Below are positions 1-6,286 of a DNA stretch of 19,890 bases, in pieces. The notes below the pieces were generated by a model that ran no database searches, had not been told where the DNA came from, and worked only from the letters and a program-made list of their open reading frames with translations. The translations under genes and the position numbers were made by a program. The first letter of the stretch is position 1, and each line of letters starts with the position of its first letter. This DNA is from Lentisphaerota bacterium. Lineage in GTDB: Bacteria; Verrucomicrobiota; Lentisphaeria; Oligosphaerales; PUNB01. The DNA lies in NCBI GenBank assembly GCA_003552565.1, contig PUNB01000215.1, positions 1 through 19,890 on the forward strand, written 5' to 3'.

Positions 1-2
1 CT

Positions 3-509
3 GAAAGGACTTATCGGGATTGGATTTGGCGGTTCGCCGACTGGCTCGGTCGCGAGCCGGATACGGCAAAGGAAAGCGACATCGGGGGGGTTTTGAGCTG
101 GCTGGCGGTGTCCCGCAAAGTTGCCGCCTCGACGCAGCGGCAGGCGCTGAATGCCCTGGTTTTCTTCTTCCGCGAGGTTATGGGCCGGGAGCCGGGGGCG
201 CTCGGGGAGTACAGAAAGGCTCACAAGAGGCATCGTCTGCCGACGGTTCTGACCCGCAGTGAATGCCGCCGCCTGCTGGCGGAGCTTGACGGTGCCGCAG
301 GATTGATGGGACGGTTGATGTATGGAGCCGGTCTGCGTCTGATGGAGATGCTGCGGCATTCGTTCGCCACGCACCTGCTTGAATCGGGCAGCGACATCCG
401 CACGGTTCAGGAGCTGCTTGGCCATGCCGACGTGGCCACAACCATAATCTACACGCATGTGCTGAACAAGCCGGGGATCAGCGTTAAAAGTCCGCTTGAC
501 GAACGCTGA
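3..509 (+). pseudogene. intI: Integron integrase (IntI), 5'-cut by window and internally deleted
   Basis: Tyrosine recombinase of the integron-integrase type, which normally recombines attI and attC sites. The frame is already open at base 3 (ERTYRDWIWRFADWL), matching the N-terminal SAM-like DNA-binding domain, so the gene starts outside the window. The core begins LPTVLTRSE and reaches the box I motif GAGLRLME. It then jumps directly to HSFATHLLESGSDIRTVQELLGH and TTIIYTHVL, the C-terminal half of the catalytic domain. By comparison with IntI1, roughly 125-130 residues are missing in frame, including the catalytic Lys, the integron-specific insert and the His of HTLRHSF. The box I Arg, the LLGH His and the Tyr nucleophile remain. 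The junction is near 350-357, where a short CTGCG repeat (333-337, 351-355) could have mediated the loss. The product is almost certainly inactive. The family call is firm; whether a shortened protein is made is unknown. Confidence 0.88.
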
Positions 510-542
510 TCCGCTGGGAGATGTTTTTTCGGACTGGTTGAA

Positions 543-567
543 GTGCCCATTCAGGGCACAATTTTTT
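543..567 (+). terminator. Rho-independent terminator after intI
   Basis: A perfect 6-bp stem (GTGCCC 543-548, GGGCAC 554-559) with a 5-nt loop is followed by AA and six T. It lies 34 bp after the integrase stop, in the correct orientation. Confidence 0.7.
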
Positions 568-577
568 CTTATCCCCA

Positions 578-625
578 CCCAGGGTTGCTTAACCCTGGGC
601 TACGATGATGCCGCCCCTTCGGGGC
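578..625. repeat. Two adjacent palindromic hairpins (REP-like)
   Basis: A 9-bp stem CCCAGGGTT/AACCCTGGG with a 4-nt loop (578-599) is followed by GCCCC-TTC-GGGGC (613-625). This double-hairpin layout resembles intergenic REP-type repeats of environmental bacteria. The rest of 626-760 shows no gene. Confidence 0.5.
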
Positions 626-761
626 TATAATTTGCCCTTTTCGCGTATTTCGCATATTTCCCGGCAATTCTACGCTGCCAATTGCACGCCATCTTCCTGC
701 ACAACATGCCGGATTGGCATCGCCACGCGAACATACATACTCTCAGATTCTGCGGAAGACC

Positions 762-810
762 CATTTTTTCTGCGTGTAGAGACCGTAAGCACCTTTCCGG
801 ATAACCTCAT
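762..810 (+). repeat. R1 repeat, copy A (degenerate right end)
   Basis: It aligns over about 50 bp with the right end of the better R1 copies: the TGCGTGTAGAGACCGTAA block, then ACCTTT and GGATAACCTC. The terminal CTCTAG has become CTCATG, and no matching left arm is evident. Its last bases overlap the end of the znuB reading frame and provide that gene's TGA (807-809, minus strand). Confidence 0.6.
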
Positions 811-1640
811 GCTCCAGCCCGGGTCAGACGGATGACACCGGCTTTCAGACTTGTGAGCAAGAGCAGACTGATCCCGTAAAATACGACCATGGTCGGCGCG
901 GGAGGCGTATCCCATACCAAGGCAAGCGCAAAACCAAGAAGCGTGTTGAAAGCGGCGAAGCAAACCGCAATAAGAAATATCTGGATTGTCCCCCGCCCCA
1001 GCAGCAAACCGGCCCAGGCGGGAATAAGCAGAGAACCGAATACGTAGACCAGTCCTGACAAACGCATCGAAGCACTGATAGTCAGGCCCAGAGAAAAATA
1101 CAGTATAAACTCCCAGAATCGACTGTTTGTTCCGCAAATACGAGCAAAATCACGATCAAAACTGACGGCTATAAACTCTTTGGCGAACAGCAGTTGAATC
1201 GTAATCACAGCGGCGGAAATCAGTGCCAGCACAATTATTTCCGGCCGCTGGGCGTAAAGGAAATTTCCGGATACAATGTCCACCCCGCGGGCCCGGGCCA
1301 TCGGATTCATGGCCAGCAGAATAATCGCCGCCGCGGCGGCGACACAATAAACATACCCCACCAAACTCTCCTTCAAAGCATGGCCGGTGCTGAAATAAAG
1401 CCAGAACAGAAACGCCGCCAAAAAAGTGAACGAGACCGCCGCCAATTGATGATTAACCCCGAAAAACATGCCGCAGGCCACACCTAGTCCGGCCACTTCG
1501 GCCAAAGCGACACTGACGAAAACAATTCTTTTCAGGATCACATATACCCCGAAGTACGCGCAAACCACCGCTGTAATCAGAGCTGTAATCGCGCCGCTCC
1601 AAACAAAAGGTTCTGCTAAAATCGACCAATCAGTATTCAT
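807..1640 (-). CDS. znuB: Metal (zinc-type) ABC transporter permease, ZnuB/ABC-3 family
   Basis: A 277-residue polytopic membrane protein of the ABC-3 family, which forms the inner-membrane channel for Zn or Mn import. It shows regularly spaced hydrophobic segments along its length (about eight or nine expected), including ITALITAVVCAYFGVYVILK near the N-terminus and SMRLSGLVYVFGSLLIPA in the later half, both typical of this family. Its ATG overlaps the TGA of the ATPase gene as ATGA (1637-1640), so translation is coupled and the two products are surely partners. Length is normal for the family. The stop codon lies inside a degenerate R1 repeat, so the natural C-terminus may have been altered by a few residues. 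Metal specificity cannot be read from this subunit; zinc is inferred from the neighbouring His-rich proteins. Confidence 0.92.
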   Translation of the reverse strand: MNTDWSILAEPFVWSGAITALITAVVCAYFGVYVILKRIVFVSVALAEVAGLGVACGMFFGVNHQLAAVSFTFLAAFLFWLYFSTGHALKESLVGYVYCVAAAAAIILLAMNPMARARGVDIVSGNFLYAQRPEIIVLALISAAVITIQLLFAKEFIAVSFDRDFARICGTNSRFWEFILYFSLGLTISASMRLSGLVYVFGSLLIPAWAGLLLGRGTIQIFLIAVCFAAFNTLLGFALALVWDTPPAPTMVVFYGISLLLLTSLKAGVIRLTRAGA

Positions 1641-2362
1641 AATATCGCCAGCTTGCCGTTAACTTTGTCCAATTGCAGATCGAAATCAAAAATATTCCGC
1701 AAAACAGCCTCATCTATCTCCTGACGCCGCACCATAACTGGCTCTTTGTCGAGATTAAGAAACAAGAACCGCTCGGCGTAATTAAGCACTCGTTCCAGCT
1801 CGTGACTGACCAGGATAATGGTCATCTTATACTCTTCATGCAGTTTTTTCAGCAGATGCAGCAGCTCCCGGCAGCCTTTAATATCCAAGTCATTCGTGGG
1901 TTCATCCAGAACCAGACAGTGCGGCTCGGCGGCCAGCGCCCGAGCAATCAGGGTTCGCTGTTTCTGGCCGCCGGAAAGCTGATTGAAGCGCCGGCCGGCG
2001 AGTGAAGAGATTTCGGCTATTCGCAGACTTTCCTCAACCTTTTCACGGTCATTCGATTTCGGCCTTTTCCAAGGACCGATAAGACTGACGCGCCCCATCA
2101 TCACGATCTCCCGCACGGTGAAAGGAAAAATTTCATCAATACCTATCCGCTGCATGCAGCCGCCGAAACGCAGTCCGCGATAACAGATAACCTGTCCGCG
2201 CCAGGGTTTCTGCAAACCGAGAATCAACCTCAGAAGAGTACTTTTCCCGGCTCCATTCGGGCCGACTATGCCGAAAAAATCATTTTCCTCAATTCGGCAT
2301 TCCAGCTTGTCAATGACTTTACTGCCCCCGTAACCGGCAGTCAGTTGATGCAAATGAATCAT
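1637..2362 (-). CDS. znuC: Metal (zinc-type) ABC transporter ATP-binding protein, ZnuC-like
   Basis: A cytoplasmic ATPase of 241 residues that powers the ZnuB-type permease. Walker A GPNGAGKS is at about residues 34-41, the signature LSGGQ at 129-133, Walker B LVLDEP at 150-155, and the switch His in VSHE at 187. The start chosen is the ATG at 2362 (MIHLHQLTAGYGG), where the family homology begins and an AGGA lies about 11 nt upstream. The frame stays open a further 60 codons upstream, but those codons run through an R2 repeat and give Arg/Pro-rich sequence unlike the family, so they are not included. The gene overlaps znuB by 4 bp. It is separated from znuA, its expected partner, by 363 bp of repeat-bearing DNA. 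Confidence 0.93.
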   Translation of the reverse strand: MIHLHQLTAGYGGSKVIDKLECRIEENDFFGIVGPNGAGKSTLLRLILGLQKPWRGQVICYRGLRFGGCMQRIGIDEIFPFTVREIVMMGRVSLIGPWKRPKSNDREKVEESLRIAEISSLAGRRFNQLSGGQKQRTLIARALAAEPHCLVLDEPTNDLDIKGCRELLHLLKKLHEEYKMTIILVSHELERVLNYAERFLFLNLDKEPVMVRRQEIDEAVLRNIFDFDLQLDKVNGKLAIL

Positions 2363-2383
2363 ACAAATACAAATCCTGTGTTT

Positions 2384-2434
2384 GGTCTCATACAAGCTCG
2401 GCCGCCGGCGCGGAGCGCCCCGGATACACCGATG
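2384..2434 (+). repeat. R2 repeat, single copy
   Basis: It shares GTCTCATACAAGC, then a GGCGC-GGA-GCGCC hairpin core and GGATACACCG, with the copies at 5882-5934, 6081-6126, 15718-15772 and 16240-16280. It sits just upstream of the znuC start. Confidence 0.6.
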
Positions 2435-2652
2435 GAGAGACTTAGCCTCGGGCAACACCTCGGGAGAGGCCGCGTCCTCGCAGCCATTAAGGTGTGCTCG
2501 CTGGGGAACGGACTCTGTTTTGGCTCGCGGGGACCTGACCACTCTTCGTGTGGCTCAGGCAAGCTGCTCGCCCTCCATTATATGGCCGCGGGGACGCGGC
2601 CGCTCCATTTTTTGTGACTTTTTGTGTTTTTTGTGGCTATAAAAAAACTGAC

Positions 2653-2711
2653 CAATGACATAGGATCCCGCGGTTCAGGAAACGTTTCCTGAACCGCGGT
2701 TTTGGTCATTG
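2653..2711. terminator. Long perfect palindrome downstream of znuA, possible terminator
   Basis: A perfect 32-bp palindrome (2668-2699, centre AAAC|GTTT) can form a 16-bp stem with essentially no loop. An outer 7-bp pair CAATGAC/GTCATTG (2653-2659, 2705-2711) extends it. It begins 15 bp after the znuA stop. T residues follow the stem only on the plus strand (2700-2703), so for znuA it would be at best a T-poor terminator or an mRNA end stabiliser. Confidence 0.5.
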
Positions 2712-2725
2712 CCCTGGCGATTTAT

Positions 2726-3646
2726 CTATCGGCCAAGCGCTTCCACGATTTTAGCCTGGATCAAGCGGAACATGGCGAAATAATCATCCGCTCCTTCCAT
2801 GCCGCCGACATAAGCCGGCGCCACGACAACCGGCAGACCGGTCTGCCGAGAGACGAAGTTCGCCGGCCGCTGGTCATAGAAGGAAGCCTGGATAATGAAA
2901 TCAACATTTTCATCTTCAGCAGTCCGCACCATTCGGCTGAGATGCCGGGAAGTCGGCGAAACGCCGGGCAGCGGCTCCAGTGTGCCGGCGATTTCTATTC
3001 CAAAACGCTCAGCGAAATATTCCCAGCTCTCATGATAAGCAATCATGGAAATGTTTTCATATTTCGCCAAGGCTTCGGATATCTCTTCAGTAACCCGCCG
3101 GGCTTCTTCAGTGAACCGTTCCAGGTTGCTTTCAAAATAATCCGCGTACTCCGGACGCAGTTCCGAAAGTCGAGAGGCAATTGTTTCCGCCACAACAACC
3201 CCGTTGAGCGGGTCCAGATTATAGTGCGGATTGCCGCTCGGATGCACATGTCCTTTGGAAGCGTCAAGCCGAGTGCCGGGCTCCGGCACATCCAGCTTTT
3301 CAATCCTGGCGGAGGCGTTCAGATAGCCTGACTCACCCGGAGTGATGTTGCGATTGCGGGCCGCGTCAATCAAGGAAAAGGCCCAGACATCCAGTTCCAT
3401 GCCGATGACGATAAACAGGTCCGCCCGACGCACCCTCGCCACCATGGAGGGACGCGGTTCGATAAAATGCGGATCCTGATTCCCGCTCAACAACGAACTG
3501 ACCGACACCTGCTCGCCGCCGATTTTTTCAGCGATATCCTTAAGGTCGGGAACGGTAGTCACCACCCTCAAAGAACGCGCCTGGAGCGAACCGACAGACA
3601 GAACTAGAAAGAACACAAAAGTAAGGATTGTTTTGCTATGTTTCAT
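2726..3646 (-). CDS. znuA: Metal (zinc-type) ABC transporter substrate-binding protein, ZnuA/TroA family
   Basis: A periplasmic high-affinity metal-binding protein of 306 residues that would deliver metal to the ZnuBC-type importer. A signal peptide covers residues 1-23 (cleavage after SLQA). Candidate metal ligands are H60 in QDPHFIEPRPS, H141 in GNPHYNLDP and H205 in AYHESWEYF. EPLPGVSPTSRHL (about 224-235) matches the EPxPGxxPS-HL signature of one branch of the family. The fourth ligand is not obvious. The usual long His-rich loop is only a short HVH-NPH segment (133-141). The start is an ATG with GGAG about 9 nt upstream. It lies 37 bp downstream of the barrel-protein gene, so the two are probably co-transcribed. 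Confidence 0.9.
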   Translation of the reverse strand: MKHSKTILTFVFFLVLSVGSLQARSLRVVTTVPDLKDIAEKIGGEQVSVSSLLSGNQDPHFIEPRPSMVARVRRADLFIVIGMELDVWAFSLIDAARNRNITPGESGYLNASARIEKLDVPEPGTRLDASKGHVHPSGNPHYNLDPLNGVVVAETIASRLSELRPEYADYFESNLERFTEEARRVTEEISEALAKYENISMIAYHESWEYFAERFGIEIAGTLEPLPGVSPTSRHLSRMVRTAEDENVDFIIQASFYDQRPANFVSRQTGLPVVVAPAYVGGMEGADDYFAMFRLIQAKIVEALGR

Positions 3647-3683
3647 TATTTTTTCTCCATAATTAATTTATTTTAAGATCAAA

Positions 3684-4928
3684 CTACTCGAGCGGATGGG
3701 CGTGCGGCCCCAGTCCGAAGAGGAACTGCACCGTGGCCATATAGTCACTGCTGAAGTCGTGACTGAACTCGACACGCAAACGCGTTTCCTCAGTCAGAGA
3801 ACGGGTAAGATTCACTGTTCCCATGTCTTCGGCCCGTGGATTCCGTGCCGAGGGTTCCACCCAGTCATACCGCGCCCCGGCATCCCAGTGCTGGTTCCAG
3901 CGGTAGTTGGCGCCGCTGTAAAAGCCCCAGGTCCGGCGATTATGAGTGGCGCGCTCCCGGTCATTGTAAATGACCTCATTGCGCCAGAGCAATCGCTCAA
4001 ATCCCGTGCCGCGCCAGGTATAGGTTAAATCCATCCCATACAGACTGACCCGGTCGCGCTCCTGATCATGATGATCGCCCTTACCGTGAATGGTGCTGAA
4101 ACCGACCTCCAGATCCCTGTCGTCGCCGACGGCGAATCCGCTCCACACTCGGCCTGAGACCGCGCTGCCGGAAATAGGAGAGGCGTGATGGTGCCCGTGG
4201 CCATGCCCATGGTCGTGCCCGTGATCGTGGCTGTCATCAGCCAAATCCCAAACCCCGAGCTCAAGCTGCAGGAACCAGGGCAGCGGTGCCAGCCAGGTAA
4301 GATTCACGCCATTCCCGGCCAATCCATGGTCGCCCAGATATTTATCCAGCACCAGCGGGCGGCTGACATAATTCCAGGCGTGCTCGTGAATCGGGTTGAG
4401 CTTGCCGAAACCGATCAGTTTTTTCCCCGCCTGGGCGGCGAAACCGCCGCCAAGATCAAGAAAACTGACGTAGGCTTCTTCCAGCTCCACTTCATAGTCA
4501 TCGCCATGCTTATGCAGGGCAACGAAGGCATCCGCTCTTATCTGCGGATAAATAAAGCCGCCGACCGCCAGCTCCAGTTCTTCGAGGAACACATCATCAT
4601 CCAGTCCCGGCCCGAATTCTCCGCGGATATCGCCGATGATACTGATATCCGGCAAGGTGGCGGCGCCGTCTGGACGGCCCGGTTCGATATAAACCGGAGC
4701 CTCTTCCTCCGGCTCAATTTCCAATTCCGCCAGTCGCTCTTCCATAGCTTCCAGCTGGCGCTCGCGCTTTTCCTGTTCCGCCCGCATTTCCCGCAGCTCA
4801 CGGCGCAAAGCTTCCACTTCATCCGCTGTATCTTCCGCGGATAAATCACGGGCCAGCAGCGGAACCATTCCCGCGGCCGTAATAAATAGCACTATACAAA
4901 ACACGCGTTTATATAAATATGACTGCAT
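3684..4928 (-). CDS. Outer-membrane beta-barrel (porin-like) protein with His-rich loop, putative metal uptake
   Basis: 414 residues. A signal peptide (about 1-26, VPLLA|RD) is followed by a charged heptad-like coiled coil (about 36-72, EALRRELREMRAEQE), as in trimeric porins with an N-terminal stalk. After an acidic Pro-rich linker, the rest reads as alternating amphipathic strands (DISIIGDIRGEF, LELAVGGFIYPQIRADAFVAL, TVQFLFGLG). One predicted loop (about 234-248) holds nine His in 15 residues alternating with Gly/Asp (HDHGHDHGHGHGHHH). Further His lie at 139-141, 181-183 and at the C-terminus (GPHAHPLE), beyond the usual aromatic end residue. AAGGAA lies about 9 nt before the ATG. Position directly before znuA suggests it captures or admits zinc across the outer membrane. 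The fold is inferred from pattern; specificity is inferred from His content and context. It is not a TonB-dependent receptor: no plug domain is seen. Confidence 0.8.
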   Translation of the reverse strand: MQSYLYKRVFCIVLFITAAGMVPLLARDLSAEDTADEVEALRRELREMRAEQEKRERQLEAMEERLAELEIEPEEEAPVYIEPGRPDGAATLPDISIIGDIRGEFGPGLDDDVFLEELELAVGGFIYPQIRADAFVALHKHGDDYEVELEEAYVSFLDLGGGFAAQAGKKLIGFGKLNPIHEHAWNYVSRPLVLDKYLGDHGLAGNGVNLTWLAPLPWFLQLELGVWDLADDSHDHGHDHGHGHGHHHASPISGSAVSGRVWSGFAVGDDRDLEVGFSTIHGKGDHHDQERDRVSLYGMDLTYTWRGTGFERLLWRNEVIYNDRERATHNRRTWGFYSGANYRWNQHWDAGARYDWVEPSARNPRAEDMGTVNLTRSLTEETRLRVEFSHDFSSDYMATVQFLFGLGPHAHPLE

Positions 4929-5237
4929 TGATCAAATTCCTTATGTTTAGTTATTGCAAATTATGCCGAACCGGTATTCGGAAGTTCTGACAACCACTAT
5001 TGGAGAAAAATAGAAAGAGGTCCCGTTCATAAAATCATGCCGCTCAAATCAAAACAAAGCAGCGTGAAAAAATGATGAACAATGCACTTTTCACCAATAT
5101 GCGGTTTTGGAGCCCAAAAGTCGCATGCTCAATCATTCCCGCGCACAAACGATTATTGGGCAGAATGCAAAAACCGTTCTGAATTAAATTAGGGTTTCAA
5201 AAAAGGGGGGGGTAAGCAAGATGAAAAATCCTGCTTG
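4929..5237. other. Intergenic region upstream of the barrel-protein gene
   Basis: No gene seen. An imperfect operator-like inverted repeat CCGAA-N6-TTCGG (4966-4981) lies about 40 bp upstream of the barrel-protein start, where a promoter/operator would be expected. It does not match a Zur consensus I know. A run of nine G lies at about 5205-5213. Confidence 0.35.
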
Positions 5238-5254
5238 TCAGGAAGTCTGACAAG
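5224..5254 (-). terminator. Hairpin at the end of the His/Cys-rich gene
   Basis: On the minus strand CTTGTCAG and CTGACAAG (5247-5254, 5234-5241) form an 8-bp stem around a 5-nt loop. A T5 run (5228-5224) follows after 5 nt. The stop codon of the upstream gene (5240-5238) is inside the stem. This is a plausible weak terminator or attenuator before the barrel-protein gene. Confidence 0.4.
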
Positions 5255-5687
5255 GAAAGGGAGGCGCCCGGGCCTGTTTACGAGGCGGAAATATTGCTTC
5301 CGCCGGGGTTGACAAGAAAAGTTTCTTTTCCTCCGCCCGCACCAATGATGACAGCAAATCAGCCGCCGGTAAATCCGGAGAGTTCAAGGAGAGAAGATGC
5401 ATATCACGACAGCGACTGCAGTCCTCTTCCAAAACACTGCCAGAAGCCGTGGCAGCCACAGCTGAGGGGGAAGGATTAGATGGCTTTACCGAATCACGGT
5501 TCTCGGGATTGTCAATGTCGCTGGAACAGGTATGATCAATATGTCCACAATGGGAGTGGCCATGACCCGCATCTTCGAAAGCGTGTTCAATAATATGAAG
5601 ACTGGGAGAAAAAACGAACGTCAGCAGCACCAGAAGACAGACTAATCCCTGGAAACCCTGGTAAATTTTATTCTTTCGATTTTTCAT
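5238..5687 (-). CDS. Small exported His/Cys-rich protein (DUF2946-like), putative metal binding
   Basis: 149 residues. One N-terminal hydrophobic segment (about 11-29, GLVCLLVLLTFVFSPSLHI) acts as signal or anchor. A metal-ligand-rich stretch follows (HIIEHAF...GHGHSHCGHIDHTC, about 31-54), then a Pro/Ser/Ala spacer, CSRC (about 89-92) and an ARAPP motif near the C-terminus. The layout of hydrophobic start, His cluster, CxxC and RAPP end resembles small uncharacterised DUF2946-type proteins found with metal systems. The resemblance is by eye. The gene lies upstream of and in the same direction as the zinc genes, so it probably belongs to the same regulon as a periplasmic metal buffer or chaperone. 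No strong Shine-Dalgarno is visible before the ATG. The function is not established. Confidence 0.7.
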   Translation of the reverse strand: MKNRKNKIYQGFQGLVCLLVLLTFVFSPSLHIIEHAFEDAGHGHSHCGHIDHTCSSDIDNPENRDSVKPSNPSPSAVAATASGSVLEEDCSRCRDMHLLSLNSPDLPAADLLSSLVRAEEKKLFLSTPAEAIFPPRKQARAPPFPCQTS

Positions 5688-5821
5688 CAGCCTAAGGGTG
5701 TTAAAAATTTATTTCCACTGAATTCCAACGTCTCTTGAGACATCATCGATCATAGACTTTTTGTCGTGGTGTGCTCAAATGTGTTCATCGATTAAAGATG
5801 GAATTATTGGACAAAGCAAAC

Positions 5822-5849
5822 AATGTAGCGGTATAAATCTTGTTGTCAA
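5822..5849 (-). promoter_or_regulatory. Candidate sigma70 promoter for the metal locus
   Basis: On the minus strand a perfect TTGACA (5849-5844) is followed after 16 bp by TACATT (5827-5822). It lies about 135 bp upstream of the His/Cys-rich gene. A short palindrome GTCTC-TT-GAGAC (5731-5742) lies between promoter and gene. No recognisable Zur box was found. Confidence 0.4.
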
Positions 5850-5881
5850 GTGATTTTTTTGGGGAAGTTACACCTTTTTTA

Positions 5882-6126
5882 CCGGTGAGTACGGCGCATG
5901 ATTGCGCCGGGAGGCGGTGCGGATTATGTGAGACTTTGAACTTTTCAAACCGCGAATAAGCAACCTCACTTATGGAGAGTTTGTCAATCTTGAATCGTTG
6001 AATTCTGAATGTTGAGTTTCGGGCAGACCAGGCAGCTCCACTTCAAAATTCACCATTCAATATTCAACATTCAAAATTGTGTCTCACATAAGCCCCGCCT
6101 CGGGCGCGATGCGCCGGATACTCCGG
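5882..6126. repeat. R2 inverted pair bounding a 245-bp MITE-like element
   Basis: Two R2 copies face each other (5882-5934 and 6081-6126). Both carry GTCTCACATAA on the inner side, a GC-rich middle with a GGCGC-type hairpin, and TAC-CCGG at the outer edge. Between them a weaker stem (TGAATGTTGA 6006-6015, TCAACATTCA 6064-6073) lies in AT-rich sequence. There is no gene inside. Terminal inverted repeats of about 45 bp around non-coding DNA suggest a non-autonomous mobile element. Confidence 0.6.
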
Positions 6127-6150
6127 AACAGAAACAGCGGTTAACGAGAT

Positions 6151-6211
6151 CGGCGACGATAATGGTAAACGATTATGACACTCGTGATCCGTTCTCGTCG
6201 CCGTTATCGTC
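6151..6211. repeat. R3 hairpin repeat, copy a
   Basis: CGGCGACGA (6151-6159) pairs with TCGTCGCCG (6195-6203). An alternative pairing, GACGATAA with TTATCGTC, uses 6155-6162 and 6204-6211. The phrase GGCGACGATAATGG...ATTATGA resembles GGCGAGGATAAAGGATTACGA at 16092. It lies just beyond the gpmI stop, so it may act in 3' end formation. No T tract is present. Confidence 0.4.
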
Positions 6212-6286
6212 AACCGCCAATAACAACGAACGAAGCCCGGTAGGGGCATAAAACCTTTCCGGACGGGTGCTCGCCATTCAACCGTA

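Larger units (their letters stand above)
2363..2725. other. Gene-free spacer between znuA and znuC
   Basis: No credible gene on either strand. It contains an R2 repeat next to the znuC start, a GC-rich hairpin (GGCCGCG 2584-2590, CGCGGCC 2595-2601) followed by T-rich DNA, and the long palindrome at 2668-2699. The T/G-rich stretch at about 2606-2635 looks like low-complexity filler. Confidence 0.6.

Noticed and set aside
2363..2542. N-terminal extension of znuC up to 2542
   Set aside because: The extra 60 residues are translated from an R2 repeat and GC-rich spacer, do not resemble the ATPase family, and a proper start with family homology exists at 2362.
3684..4928. Barrel protein as a TonB-dependent receptor of the ZnuD type
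   Set aside because: No TonB box or plug domain is seen, the protein is too short (414 residues against about 650-750), and it has a coiled-coil stalk typical of porins.
4966..4981. CCGAA-N6-TTCGG as a Zur operator
   Set aside because: It is well placed, but short and unlike Zur consensus sequences I know, so it is noted only as an inverted repeat within the spacer entry.
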